From Phialocephala subalpina (Eukaryota; Ascomycota; Leotiomycetes; Helotiales; Mollisiaceae), in the NCBI GenBank assembly GCA_900073065.1, contig FJOG01000012.1, positions 955,301-1,019,300 of the forward strand: a DNA stretch of 64,000 nt, written 5' to 3'. Each line of letters begins with the position of its first letter. Position 1 is the first letter of the stretch. Shown here in pieces: positions 24,038 to 35,446 of this stretch. The notes beneath the pieces are model-generated. The model was not told where the DNA came from. It saw only the letters and a program-made list of their open reading frames with translations, and ran no database searches. A program made the position numbers and the translations under genes.

Positions 24038-25937
24038 ATGTCGAACAACCCCACTCTCAAGGGAGAGGATGAAACAGGACAGCCTCAGGGCGCGGTTATC
24101 GTTCAAGAGAATCTAAATCTTGATGAAGAACATGATGCACTTCGCGCCATTGATATTCCAGAGAACAAGTGGGTGAGGAGGTACAGAAGCGTGGCTTTCA
24201 GATGGTCTTGTTGTCTCTGCTCTCTTTCTCGGGACCATCCATAAGCAACGGTAGGCCCCTGAGACGTCCAGACACAAGACATGTTCTGACATTCACGGAC
24301 AGCCATCAGTGGACTCGAAGGAGGCGGTCTTGCCACCTTATACTGCCAATGCAGCTTCGGCCACGCAATATTCGGTATCCGTAGTATCTGCGTAAGTCTG
24401 GTCACATGATGGACTCTTTTCAATGGTGCTGACCGTGGTCCAGGATGTTTGGAGGACCAATAATCAGGGCAATTGGTATCCCCATGGCTTGCGTGATCGG
24501 GGCGATTGGATTCCCTATGTCTGGATCAGGTTTCTACGTCAACAGCAAATACGGGATTCAGTGGTATCTGATCGCGAAGGGAATTTATAGCTTCAGTCAG
24601 TTCTGCTCATCTCAAATGGATACAAGCTGAAAAAAAGCTTACCGAACATCCTCAATGTAGCTTCCTCCTTCTTGTACATCGCTGAAGCTGCGTCGATGAT
24701 CTCTTATCCAGAAGAGCACCGACGTGGCTTCTACCTTTCGATCTGGGTAGGTATGAGAAATTTTGGTTCTATAATCGGCGGTGCCATCACTTATGGACTT
24801 AGCATTAGTACAAACACCTATCTCGCCTTCCTTGGCATGTAATTCATCGGTAGGTTGTGTCAGCTACCAGATTTAGTGTCTGATAGCTCATGAACTCCGC
24901 AGGTCTACCAGCCGCATTCATGATGATTCCATCGCGCAAGGCCATTCGTTCGGATAGGTAGGGTGTGCCACTTCTCCCAAGAAAGTCGCGGAAAAGGGAA
25001 GTCATATTGCTGTAGGAATTCATAAGCAGAAAAGGGTACGTTTCACCATCCAAGGTTCTGTCGTGGTCCTGGCTAATACGCCAGCCAGACTCTTCTCTTG
25101 ATATCTATCTACATCTTCACCTACTTCGGTGATGGAGTCTGGGGTACCTACATGTCCCTTCATTTCTCTGTCCGGGCTCGCGCTCTTGGTTCCTTCGTCG
25201 GCCCACTTGCCGCAATCTTCATCAACCCTCTCTTCGGCATGATTTTGGACATGAAGAGTATCGATCCAAGAAGAAAGGAAATCATTACGTTCTGGATCTG
25301 GAGCCTGATGAAGCTGTAAGTCTGGTGTTTGAAAGAAGGGGAAGTGACTGATTCATTGGGATAGTGCAATGCTCGTCTGGGTCCTGGTCAGACTCAAATG
25401 ATTCAACGACCAGCCCTCAACCCTTCGTCTGGATTAGTGAGTGCTTACCACTATGCATCCCACTTTCATTCGGATCGCAACTGACGTGAGGCGATGTGCG
25501 ATTCGGTGCTCAACCCACCACAGCTCGCTGGTTTGCCACTTGATTTCTAGACTTCATCTATCTTGTTTCTGCGTAGGTGCAACTAGCTCACCGACAATGA
25601 AAAATGAGTTCTGACAGAATTGTGTAGGTGGATGTCCCAGACTCTCATATACTTGGTTCTCGGTCAATTCGCATCGGATGTCACCACGAACGCTCGCACT
25701 GGAGGCGTGTTTCGTTCATGGGAAACGGTCGGTCAAGCAGTTTCTTATGGCATCAATTCGAAGGTCTCGAACAGATTCGTTCCGCTTGGCATATATTTCG
25801 GATTGTTCGTCATCGCGATGCCACTGTTCTGGATGGTGTTGCAAGAGCTACCTGTCGACTCGAAGGTCCCGGTGCATGTCGACGAAGATGGACACGTAAT
25901 TGAGGCGCCAGGGAAGGACGATGCAGCTTTGGCTTGA
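24038..25937 (+). pseudogene. UNC93-like major facilitator, frameshifted and interrupted
   Basis: Starts MSNNPTLKGEDETGQ and ends VIEAPGKDDAALA. Between them are family segments FGGPIIRAIGIPMACVIGAI, SGSGFYVNSKYGIQWYL, ISYPEEHRRGFYLSIWVGMR, NFGSIIGGAITYGLSISTNT and LHFSVRARALGSFVGPLAAI, the pattern of fungal UNC93-type MFS proteins with 11-12 membrane helices. The frame shifts near 24193 (one base short before QMVLLSLLSFSG) and near 24340 (two bases short before YTANAAS). TAA at 24840-24842 falls in LGM*FIGLPAAF, probably a former CAA. Several introns still look normal (24251-24302 and one ending just before 24662). The middle around 25.0-25.1 kb is hard to splice. Substrates of this fungal group are unknown. 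Confidence 0.8.
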
Positions 25938-26570
25938 GGAATAACGCGGTAAAATTGTGATTGATGCCCTACTATGTTGTACAATGTGTGTATGGGGGCT
26001 GTGATCGTCCAAGAGCGAAAGAGGACTTGGGCCTTCTATGGGACGGAATAACGCACAAGAATGCTCGAGTTCGTGGCATTCGTGAGACCATCTCCAATCA
26101 GAGAACCAAGACAGATTCTCCATCGGTTCGATCCCAGGACATGGTTCACCGTTTCGTTTGGGTAATGTCCCTGATGGTAAGGAGGAAAGATGATTACATA
26201 CATGGCGCGAAAAATAGGGGCGACGCGTCTACGCGTGACTGTCAGATATCCTAGATCTTACAAATTTAATTAGATACTTTATACAATTCAAGAATACTAT
26301 GGTTCTTCTAGAGACTCAGACACGTCCAGACTCTCAGCAATCCAGTAGTTGGACTTCGTTTTTCCACTCCTCACGTGCTAACGGCAAGACTCGATCCGGA
26401 ACTTTGCAGCCGAGTCGATAAACGTCTTTCTCCAAAAGTGGGAGAGATATCAGACTGAGAGCACCACAATACTTTATGCAAGCAAACAACAAGCATGCCG
26501 AGAGCTTCCCAATTCCCAGTGGCTACAATCCACGACGTGGCCATCGAAAAATCATGAACGCTCGAACTTG
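25938..26570. other. Intergenic region upstream of the Zn2Cys6 gene
   Basis: Contains the 3' flank of the UNC93-like pseudogene and the promoter of the transcription factor. A short AT-rich patch lies at 26255-26300. No gene is seen. Confidence 0.4.
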
Positions 26571-28793
26571 ATGGCTTCACGACCAGCAAAGACTCTCACT
26601 CGATCCAACATTACGGCATGCCTGAGATGTCGAAGGAAAAAGCAGAAGTGTGACAAGAAGCTACCTGTGAGCCCAAAAAGCCACTATATCGATACTTTGC
26701 TGACGATATTAGAGCTGCGGCCCCTGTCAGAAGGCCAACGAGGAGTGCGTTGGCTATGACGCTGTTACACAGAGACCTGCACCTAGAAGGTACCTTTTGC
26801 TCATTGCATGAATTTGCTGTTTTTAATCTTACATGTATAGCTATATCCACAGCTTGGAGGAACGCATTGCATCCCTGGAGATTAAGCTTCGAGATCACGG
26901 GATCAATTGTGACGGAGAGGCCCTGCTAGGAAATGCAACGACTAGGGTCTCTCCTCACGCAGCCGGAGGTCGCAAGGGTTCTGCAGAGGAAAGCGCCTTG
27001 TCTATACAAGTAGGTAGCGAGACTCTGGAAGCAATCCTTGCCAAGAGTGCTCAAGTGACGGTCGAGAGCCTCTCGGAATCCGGTAGCCTCCATGTCGGCT
27101 CCGGCAACGGTATCTCATTCACGAGGATGTTCTTATCAGAATTACAGTGGGGAGGTGCCAGTTTTCCAGAGAGCAAAAACCTTTCATCAGTTCGGCTCGA
27201 GAGACAGGACATGGAATATGTTACCTTCGAGGCTCCGAAGGTCCTGGACTCAAGCCCGGTCTCTTTACCGAGCAAGAAAGCAGCCGAGTATCTAACAACA
27301 GTTTATTTCGAGCTGGCAAACTTCAGTCTGCCTATACTCCATGAGTCAACGTTTCGAGTCTACCTCACCAATGCCTACGCCTCAGGAGAGGGAATGCAAT
27401 CTCATGGCAGAATGAAGATGAGGAATGAACTTTTCTGCTTCTTGGCCTTCGCTATTGCCTTATCTGCCTTGCATAAGACCGATTCGAGTAGTGTCTCTTC
27501 ACCAGTGTGTGACAGCTACCATCTATCTGCGCTGAGATGCCTTGAAGACGTGGGCCTAGGGGTGGACATCGAGAGCGTGCAAGTGTTGCTTCTCCTTGCC
27601 AATTACTCCTATCTTCAACCAAGTCTTGCTGGCACATGGAAACTCGTAGGCATGGCAGTCCGACTTGCAATTGAGCAGGGTTTGCATAAGGAGCCGGCTC
27701 AGGGTCAATACAATGCGTTGGAGCTTGACACGAGAAGAAGAATTTTCTGGGTTGCATATTCCTTCGATAGAAACGTGGGGACCTATCTTGGGAGACCATT
27801 TAGCTGTTCGGATGGCGCGATTACAACGGCGGTATGATGATGGTCATGACATTCTGTTTGGGTACTGACGACTTTCAGTTTCCAGCTTCCGCACCAGACG
27901 ATGCCATAACCACGGATGGGATCAACCATAACGCCAGCCCATTCAGCAAAAAGGTCTTCGCTCTGCACTACTTCCGATACAGGCAATTGCAGTCCGAGAT
28001 GCAAACAGTCCTCCATGAACGATGTCCCCCGTATTTGTCAATCAACTATATCGAATGGCAAGAAATGATGCACAAGCGACTTTCCGACTGGCACGCCTCC
28101 ACACCCCACGATACATCACCAAGCTACATCGCACCCCCAGAAGCTCTTGAAATCTCTTACTATACCGCCATAATCCTTCTGTTCCGACCCTCACCCGCAA
28201 TTCCATCTCCTTCAGACGGCGCACTAAGCATTCTAGCCCAAGCTTCGTCTCGCACCATTCAGCTCTATCGAAAGTCTGTGAAGGAGAAAAAGCTGAGATT
28301 GTTCTGGCAAGCTGCGCACAATTTATTTGCAGCAGGGACAGCTATCTTGTATTGCTACTCGCACTCAGGGGCTGTGAGAGGGCAGACCTCTAAGCAGACT
28401 TTGGTGAGTGATGTCAATGCTTGCGCTGCTGTTTTGTGGGCCGTGGTGGAGAGGTTCCCAGCGGCAATGGGGACAAGAGACGCGTTTGATACAATCATGG
28501 CGACTGCCCTTGACCAGCTAGAGCACCACGATCCAGCTTCACCTGAAGCTATTCATTCGGAGATTGGGACACTCGACCCCGCTAGGAGATTATCGAACGA
28601 TGCGATCTTTGGGGGCAGAATGTCGAGCGCGGAGCAATATCAGCCGCCCGTGTCGCAGAACCTCTGGGGAAATGTCGGGCCTGACTTCTCATCAAGCTAT
28701 CAGATGGACTTGAATGCTGATGCGATGATGCAGAACATGCAGTGGCTGGAAGACGGTCAAGATCTGACGTCCTTTTATGTAGATCTCAACTAG
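26571..28793 (+). CDS. Zn2Cys6 transcription factor with fungal-specific middle domain
   Basis: Four exons (26571-26666, 26713-26789, 26841-27831, 27879-28793) join in frame to 692 aa. Residues 17-44 form the binuclear cluster C-x2-C-x6-C-x6-C-x2-C-x6-C (Cys 17, 20, 27, 34, 37, 44), split by intron 1. A short coiled coil follows (YIHSLEERIASLEIKL, about 58-73). The fungal_trans regulatory domain spans roughly residues 205-450, including YFELANFSLPILHE (about 213) and the typical RRRIFWVAYSFDRN (about 355). The tail is acidic and hydrophobic (MQNMQWLEDGQDLTSFYVDLN), a plausible activation segment. It is nuclear by analogy. The last intron has a textbook TACTGAC branch. It is intact and sits between broken metabolic genes, so it is the obvious candidate regulator of the block; that link is inference. 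Confidence 0.92.
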
Positions 28794-29129
28794 TGTACAG
28801 TTGACCGTTTACATCCCAAGCTTCTTTCTACAACAACCTCGCCAAGGGACGAGATGTTCCAAGTGTATTTCCTTGTTCATATGTTAGCTTGCCAATTAGT
28901 GGCACACAACCATACTTTCGGTACGTACTGTGCTTTTCTCCCAGTCTCATCGGAGCCCCATTCCTGGGACATTCACAAGGCTACAGAAGGCCGGCGCTCT
29001 GATCTTGGGGGCGAGAGATCTCATTCGCGCACCAACTCGTTTCATCATGTCTCGAAAAGAATTGTTCGCATCAATCACCTCTCTATTTTAAAGCAACTTC
29101 TGTGCCTCTAGACTTTTCTCAACCTCTCT
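28794..29129. other. Short convergent intergenic region
   Basis: 336 bp between the 3' ends of the transcription factor (plus) and the 273-aa gene (minus). Nothing recognisable beyond probable 3' untranslated sequence. Confidence 0.4.
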
Positions 29130-29951
29130 TTAACATATACTAATCATTCGCCTAAGAGCTATGAGTTTCTGCTCAACCTCTCGCTCGGACAAGTTTGCTT
29201 CAGGCAGGGCAATTACAATATTCTGCTTGGGCTTTTGGTTTCCTGGCCCTTGCCATCGAGACGCGAGTCGGAAAAACTGATGCTCGTAGACAAGACTGAA
29301 TATCTTATCGTATATTCCCCGTTTTTCGCGCGCTGTGGTAGCAACTAACAAGTTCTGTGATCGTTTGTCGCTCAACACTGTCTTAAACCATTTATCTTGG
29401 TCGAACTCATGAGCTGGGGGAAACTGTATACCAATATCCATGAATTGAAGGAAGTCGGTAGCCTGTTGCATCATTTGAAGCCGTGTTGCCAAGACAGTAT
29501 CAAGATACGATAACTGACCTTCTTCAAATTGCCGTCCACCAATTATCAACTCAGATATTTGGACGTGAAGAGCAGGTCCTCCAGCGCTATGTGGTCCTGG
29601 ATATGAAGCCATGTACCGGATGGCCTTTTCCTTCGCTAGATTATACTGTTTGTCGCGATGTTGTTCCCGTAGGTTGTCCATGTCTCGCGAAGCCTCATGC
29701 AGAGCTTCTGCCAGCTTGAGACAGACAGGGTTTTCTAGAATATCTTCATCAGAAATGACTGTGATCCGGTTCTCTTTGTCAGTCCGGAAGGCGTTGAAGT
29801 CTGTGGCAGCCTCAGTTGTCGCGATTAGTGATTGCAACAAGCAAGTCGCAAGCATGCCAACGCCAGCAGTCCGGCAGACATCCATGATTCTGGTGTTTGG
29901 TTCGATGCTCGGAGGGGAAGTCGAGACGAATTCTTCATCCATCGTAGACAT
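29130..29951 (-). CDS. Hypothetical 273-aa protein
   Basis: A single uninterrupted exon from MSTMDEEFVSTSPP to RRMISIC. I do not recognise the family. The N-terminus is acidic and Ser/Pro-rich. Residues 21-55 look helical (MDVCRTAGVGMLATCLLQSL), and the middle is charged and helical (LAEALHEASRDMDNLREQHR). No signal peptide, membrane helix or catalytic motif is evident, so it is probably intracellular. The long frame, even amino-acid use and absence of stops, in a region where neighbouring genes are broken, argue that it is real and under selection. It could belong to the metabolic block or be unrelated to it. Confidence 0.72.
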   Translation of the reverse strand: MSTMDEEFVSTSPPSIEPNTRIMDVCRTAGVGMLATCLLQSLIATTEAATDFNAFRTDKENRITVISDEDILENPVCLKLAEALHEASRDMDNLREQHRDKQYNLAKEKAIRYMASYPGPHSAGGPALHVQISELIIGGRQFEEGQLSYLDTVLATRLQMMQQATDFLQFMDIGIQFPPAHEFDQDKWFKTVLSDKRSQNLLVATTAREKRGIYDKIFSLVYEHQFFRLASRWQGPGNQKPKQNIVIALPEANLSEREVEQKLIALRRMISIC

Positions 29952-30343
29952 TGTTCCAAATACCCTGGGGCTTTGAAATTAGGAAAAATGGGAAGAGTTC
30001 GAAAGCTGTAATGGTGCTAACTTGGCATTTGAAGCAGGTAGAGATTGGGTGGTGAGGTAAGACCTTTCTATAATTTATGAGTTGCATTCAAATCTCGACT
30101 GAGACTCAAGTCATGCTGTGAAAGACACTAACTACAGACTAAGACCATGTTTGGATCGGGGACCCGACGTCACATCGATATTCACTTGAGCACTAGCTCT
30201 CGCTTTCTGAACAGGATCAGTCTAGCATGACAGGCACCATTTGCTTCCAGAAGCAGGGAGGCCAGCTTTCGCCTTGGATCTCAACAGACTCCGGGCATAG
30301 ATCTGGGAATGAATTACACTTGTATGTACCCCGAAGTCAATTC
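29952..30343. other. Intergenic region
   Basis: 392 bp: promoter of the 273-aa gene and 3' flank of the 5-oxoprolinase gene. No further feature seen. Confidence 0.4.
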
Positions 30344-33300
30344 TCAACCCTCGTTCTGCGTCGCAGCAAAGACATGCAAACTCCCCGTACCTCTCGGATA
30401 ATGCACCTTGTCCTTCACTTTCTGCTCATCCGCGCCTGCTTCTCTGACACCCCATCCACCACCACCAGGAGTCTGAACGTTGATGATCTCCCCACACTTT
30501 AACTCGATCATGCCCTTCCCACCCACATTCACAACTCTTTGCTTGCCATTCAGCAAGTTTAGGATCGCATGATTGATACCACTCTTGCCCGGTCCGCCAC
30601 CATTCATCCCGTACGGCCTGTGGACCCGACGTTCAGAGCTGAGTGAGAATGTCATGGGAGCACGAGCCTGGAAGGCGCGAATGGCGCCATTGCCCCCTGG
30701 ATGCAAGCCTTCGCCGCCAGAGTCAGGACGGATGGCGAACTGTTTGACGAGAACGGGGTAGCGTTTCTCGAGGATCTCGAGATCACTGACTCGGGTGTTC
30801 GTCATATTCTGCATCACTTTCGTTAGTATATTGTCCGAGGTTGTCTGGGACAATCATGATCTCTTACGGTATGCACGGCTGAAGTTCCGTCCCAGGTCGG
30901 ACCGCCACCACTGCCACCACAGATTGTCTCGCCATACATGAATGTGAAACCCGCGAAAGGTTCCCCATCCTTTGCTTTGCTGCCACCGTACATTTGTACA
31001 CTGTTCATGCAGCCTTGACTTGCAGCGCAGGCCTTGAAAGCCTTGAAACATACATCGGTGACCCGTTGACTGGTCAATGAGTTTCCTGTGTACACAGCAG
31101 CGCCAGACGAAGGTGACAAAACCGTGTTCTCTGGGATAATGACGTTGATTGGATTTAAGCATCCTTGGTTGAGAGGGATATCTTCATCAATCATAGCCCG
31201 CAGGATGTAGATGATGGCGGAGAACACGAGACTTGGTGGCGCATTGCGATTCCCGTATAACTCTGGACCAGTGCCGGTAAAGTCAAAATCGGCGCTGCCT
31301 GAGTCGCCATCGATGCGGACTTCAAGATGGATCTCAGTTCCGTCGTCGAGATAGTCGACGGCTTTGAGAGGTTCTGGATGAATGGCAGCTACCTTCTTGA
31401 GGTAGTCTCGAACTGCAATTTCGGCCGTCTTCTGGATAGCTGCCATATAAGCCTGAACGGTCTTGGTGCCATATTCACGAAAGAGCTCGTCGATCAGAAG
31501 AGATCCTCACTGGTTGGCTGCCATTTGGGCTTTGAGATCTGAGAGGTTGTCGCTGATGCTGTTGGATCCTAAGCATCCTGGGTACTGGGCCGGATCTTCA
31601 CACATGATCTTGGTGATGCCTGAACGAGGTATTAGTAATTGCTGAAGATATGAGTTGAGTGATCGTGCCTTCTTCGTCAAATATGCCACCAGATGCCAAT
31701 TTAAACGACTTCATAAAAGCACCTTCTTGTTCCAAGTATGTGCAATTTACATTGCCAGATATACCACCGAGACCACCTATGTCTCGGTGATGACCTCGAG
31801 ATGCTGTGTAGAAGATGATTTCTTTTCCCTCTTGATCGAAGACAGGAGTAACAACAGTGATGTCAGGCAAGTGGGTGCCACCGGCTTCTATTGACAACAT
31901 CTAGTTAGTCTAAACCGAAGATCTAGCTCATTATGAGGACTTACCAGGATGATTGGTGACAAGAACATCACCAGGCTTCAGCTTTCCCAAGTTGACATCG
32001 TGCTGGTACTTGACTGCATTCTGCATGCTTCCCAGATGAACTGGAACATGCGGGGCATTGGCAACCAAGCCTCCTTCAGGTCCAAAGATCGCACAGCTGA
32101 AATCCAGACGCTCCTTGATATTGAGACTCACGGCAGTCTTTTGCAGGGTCAGACCCATCTGCTTGGCGATACTCATGAAACGATGGCCGAAAACGGACAG
32201 CTGGACCGGATCAATCAAGTCTGCACTGGTCTTCTTCGTGGCGCCGACACCAACGTCAATGACGACGTGGTCAGAGATGACGAGAGCGGTCGCATTTGGG
32301 AGAACAATGATCGTTTGAGTCGCGTCAAGAATTGTGGCGGGGCCCTGTTCTTATTAGCCGCGGGGTTGTAGATGTTGGATGACAACCTACCAATACTGTT
32401 GTTCCGATGGGAACGTCTCGCAACATGAATATGGGTGCTGACACTCTTCCAAGCTCTTCATAGTACACTTCGGCGGACCCAGTTGCACTGGTCATATCGA
32501 CCATCGCTGCTCGAGACCTCGTAGAGGCAATCTCTTCCGCTAGATATGATTGCTTGGTCGTTGTTCCGTCAGTAGCCATACCTCGGACTCGGAGGTCGTC
32601 GACAAGAATATTTCTGCCTGGAACCGTGAACGTGAACTCTCTGAGATGTTGAGCTAGGAATGCCTCCTTAAAATCGCCGCTTTCTGGTTTCATGATCATG
32701 AGTGAGGTATCAGTCCCGTTGTATCGTAGATTCAAGTAGAGTTCAAATCGAAGATTGCTCTCAACGAATCCTTGATCGATCAATTCGAATTTGACCTTCT
32801 CTTTGAGTGCCTCGAGATGCTGGCGGAGCCTGGGGAGAGATTCTTCGTTGAGGACTTCGGAGCTAGGTTCGAAAGCTTCCTGGACGACTTCGGCAAGAGC
32901 CATTCCGTAAGCAGATAATATTGACGAGTACTTATGAATGATCACAGTATTGATTCGAAGGTTCCTGGCGATAGAACACGCGTGTTGTCCACCAGCTCCA
33001 CCAAATACAGCCAGGTGATGATTTCGAGCATCATATCCTCGACCTTCTGTCAAAGACCTGATTGGACGGCACATGCCCTCATTTGCAACATTGATGAACC
33101 TTCCAATAGGTCAGCAGCCACAAAGGACGCTACTTCAGAGAAGACATACCCAAGAGCAACTTCTTCTGCGGAGAAATTATTCCCTGTCTCGGCATTGACT
33201 TGCGCAGTCAACTCTGTAAATTTCTGGCGAACGACTTCCACGTCGAGTGGCATATCTTCGGATAGGCCGAATATCTTCGGGAAGTGTTCTGGTTGCAGAT

Positions 33301-34690
33301 ATCCCAACAAGAGATTCGCATCCGTGATCGTCAAAGGTCCCCCTTTGCGATAACAAGCTGGACCAGGATGCGCACCAGCACTCTCAGGTCCAACTTTGAA
33401 CAAAGCGTTCTTGAAGAACAGAATTGAGCCGCCTCCGGCTGCGACAGTGTTGATGTCAAGTTGCGGCGACTGAATAGTAATGCCAGCTGTGGTAGTCTCG
33501 AACACATGTTCGTACTTGCCAGCAAACCGAGAAACATCAGTACTTGTACCACCCATATCAAATCCGATGACTGGCTTGCCCTCGAACTCATCGTAACTTG
33601 TTTTGGCATAGCCAACCACTCCGCCAGCTGGGCCAGAGAGGATAGCACGAAGACCGGAGAACTTCTTGAAATCGACAAGACCTCCATCAGACTGCATGAA
33701 CTGGCAACGTGTTGAGCCATTCTTTGGAGATTCCAGTGTGCCTTTGAACCCATTGCTAAAGCCCTTGATATACCGGCTGACCTCTGGAGTCAAATATGCA
33801 TCGGCAGTCGCAGACATGCCTCGTGGAACGAGCTTCACCATGGGAGTGAGCTGAGAAGACAATGACATGTGTGTGAAGCCCATTTCGGAGGCAATTTCGG
33901 CAATGCGGAGCTCGTGCTGTGGAAATGTGTATGAGTGAGCAAGGCATACTGCAATACTGCGGAACCCATCTTCGTCATACAATGCGAGCAGTTCGCGCTT
34001 CACTTCTTCCTCGTCTGCGGAAACGTTAGCAGATAGGCCTGAGCAAGATCATGCACCCATTTACCAAGTGGTTTTAATATACGAATTGGATCTCCACTGA
34101 GACCCTGCACAACCCGTCCGATATGTTTGTCTTCCGCCAAAACACTGTCAACCGTAACGCGCTCGTCGATCTCGACGCTTTTGGAATAAAGGACATCTGG
34201 CTTTCGAATATTGAGGTCAAAGAGTTGTGGTCTCGTCTGGTGTCCAATCTCCAGCAATTGTCCAAATCCTTTCGTTATAAGCAGTGCGCATCGTTCGCCT
34301 TTTCGTTCGAGCAGAGCATTGGTCGCGACTGTTGTTCCCATCCGAATCGAGCCTGCAGAACAGTTGATCAGCCAATTGAAGTGCCACGTTGGGGAGTGAG
34401 ATCTTACTAATCAAAGAAGCATCAAGCTTCACACCGCGGGGTATAGTTGTGCCTGTTGCAATCTCAAGTATCCTCCGTATGCCAGCAGTGGGTGCATCGT
34501 CATAGTTGGCCGGATCAACTGAGAGAAGCTTTATGACAACATCTTCTTGTCCAGGAATGACACCAATGCAGTCGCAGAATGTTCCACCTCGATCTGAGAG
34601 TGTCAGCTAAAGCTTCATGAGGATTTGTTGATTCGTACCTATGTAAACTCGAATATTGCCTTTTGGTTCTGGAGAAAGAGAATGAGGCAT
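30344..34690 (-). pseudogene. 5-oxoprolinase (hydantoinase A/B family) with one internal TGA
   Basis: The family enzyme opens 5-oxo-L-proline to glutamate using ATP in the cytosol. Nine exons join in frame to 1312 codons including the final stop: 34639-34690, 34408-34593, 34065-34352, 33150-34014, 32391-33099, 31945-32344, 31669-31887, 30868-31619, 30344-30808. That is the normal family length. N-terminal DRGGTFCDC (about residue 18) and [14 protein letters not shown] (about 321) are the hydantoinase A nucleotide-binding motifs. The C-terminal half is hydantoinase B (TNHPEAGGTHLPDI, CGGSGGGPTWDGTSAVHT, PGGGGWG). Codon 944 is TGA (31507-31509) in AANQ*GSLLIDELFREYG. The sequence stays in frame and well conserved after it, so a single CGA to TGA change is likely. 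Intron 7 has a GC donor. It is divergent from the Dal5-type permease. Readthrough, a rare allele or a base-call error are alternatives. Confidence 0.85.
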
Positions 34691-35446
34691 TTTCGAAACA
34701 AGGAATCTGACTCAACGCGTGACAGATACAAGAAAGGTGAAAATTAAGGAGACTGAGATAAGCTTATACTTGAATGACTGGAAAGTCGACGATTGACGCG
34801 TGCAGAGCGTGGTAAGAGAAGCCATCATCCAGTTGCGGACGTTGGCGAAGCGTCTCTAGCCATTGCCAGAATGCCCTTCCACTCGGAGCGACAGTCTTCG
34901 GCATCTCGATATTCGGTACTGAAGCTCTCTGAAGTCTGTCCATTTGCGCAGTCCTGCTGCTGGCTGGTGCTAGCATTGCTTGACATTCGGATGCAGTCGA
35001 AGGTGGGATTCGCTTCGCGACGCGATGTTGGAAGTTGACTTCCACCCAATCATAGAGAGGCAGGCTGTGTCCGGACGACACCGTGCTCCACAACCGCTGT
35101 TGTCCGGAACATCTACATACACATGGGAGAAGTCCTATCTCCATATGCATTGCAGAAGTGGGAGCTTTGATATGCTGGAACTGTAATCCTATCGTTACCA
35201 TGTCTTCTGAGTTTCTGTTTCTTTCGCTCCTCAATTTGCGTGGCCTATGCTCTCTGTCTCGTTCCTAACCCACCTATCTCATCTTGTCTAAGCGGTCGAG
35301 ATATGTGGGACAGTATACCAGTATCCATGTTGCAGCTTCCTGTCATTTCGATATTTCTTATCTCGCTCTCTCAAGCAATAAAGCTACTTACCTTCTCTGA
35401 CCTCGTCTAAGACTCAAGTCTGAAGAGGGACGACAAGAGAATCACC
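34691..35446. promoter_or_regulatory. Divergent promoter of 5-oxoprolinase and Dal5-type permease
   Basis: 756 bp between two divergent start codons. TGTCCGGA occurs twice, at 35068-35075 and 35101-35108, 33 bp apart; TCCGGA is a palindrome of CGG half sites of the kind bound by Zn2Cys6 factors. A 156-codon minus-strand frame (34764-35234) overlaps but shows no domain and is not annotated as a gene. Shared regulation of enzyme and transporter is inferred from the arrangement. Confidence 0.4.

Noticed and set aside
31440..31510. Intron at CA|GTGAGG to bypass the 5-oxoprolinase TGA
   Set aside because: It would delete LIDELFREYG...TVQ, which is conserved in the family, and the exon phases already total correctly without it.
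34764..35234. 156-codon minus-strand frame between 5-oxoprolinase and the Dal5-type permease
   Set aside because: No recognisable motif, and it fills the divergent promoter; overlapping frames on the other strand are almost as long, so length alone is not convincing.
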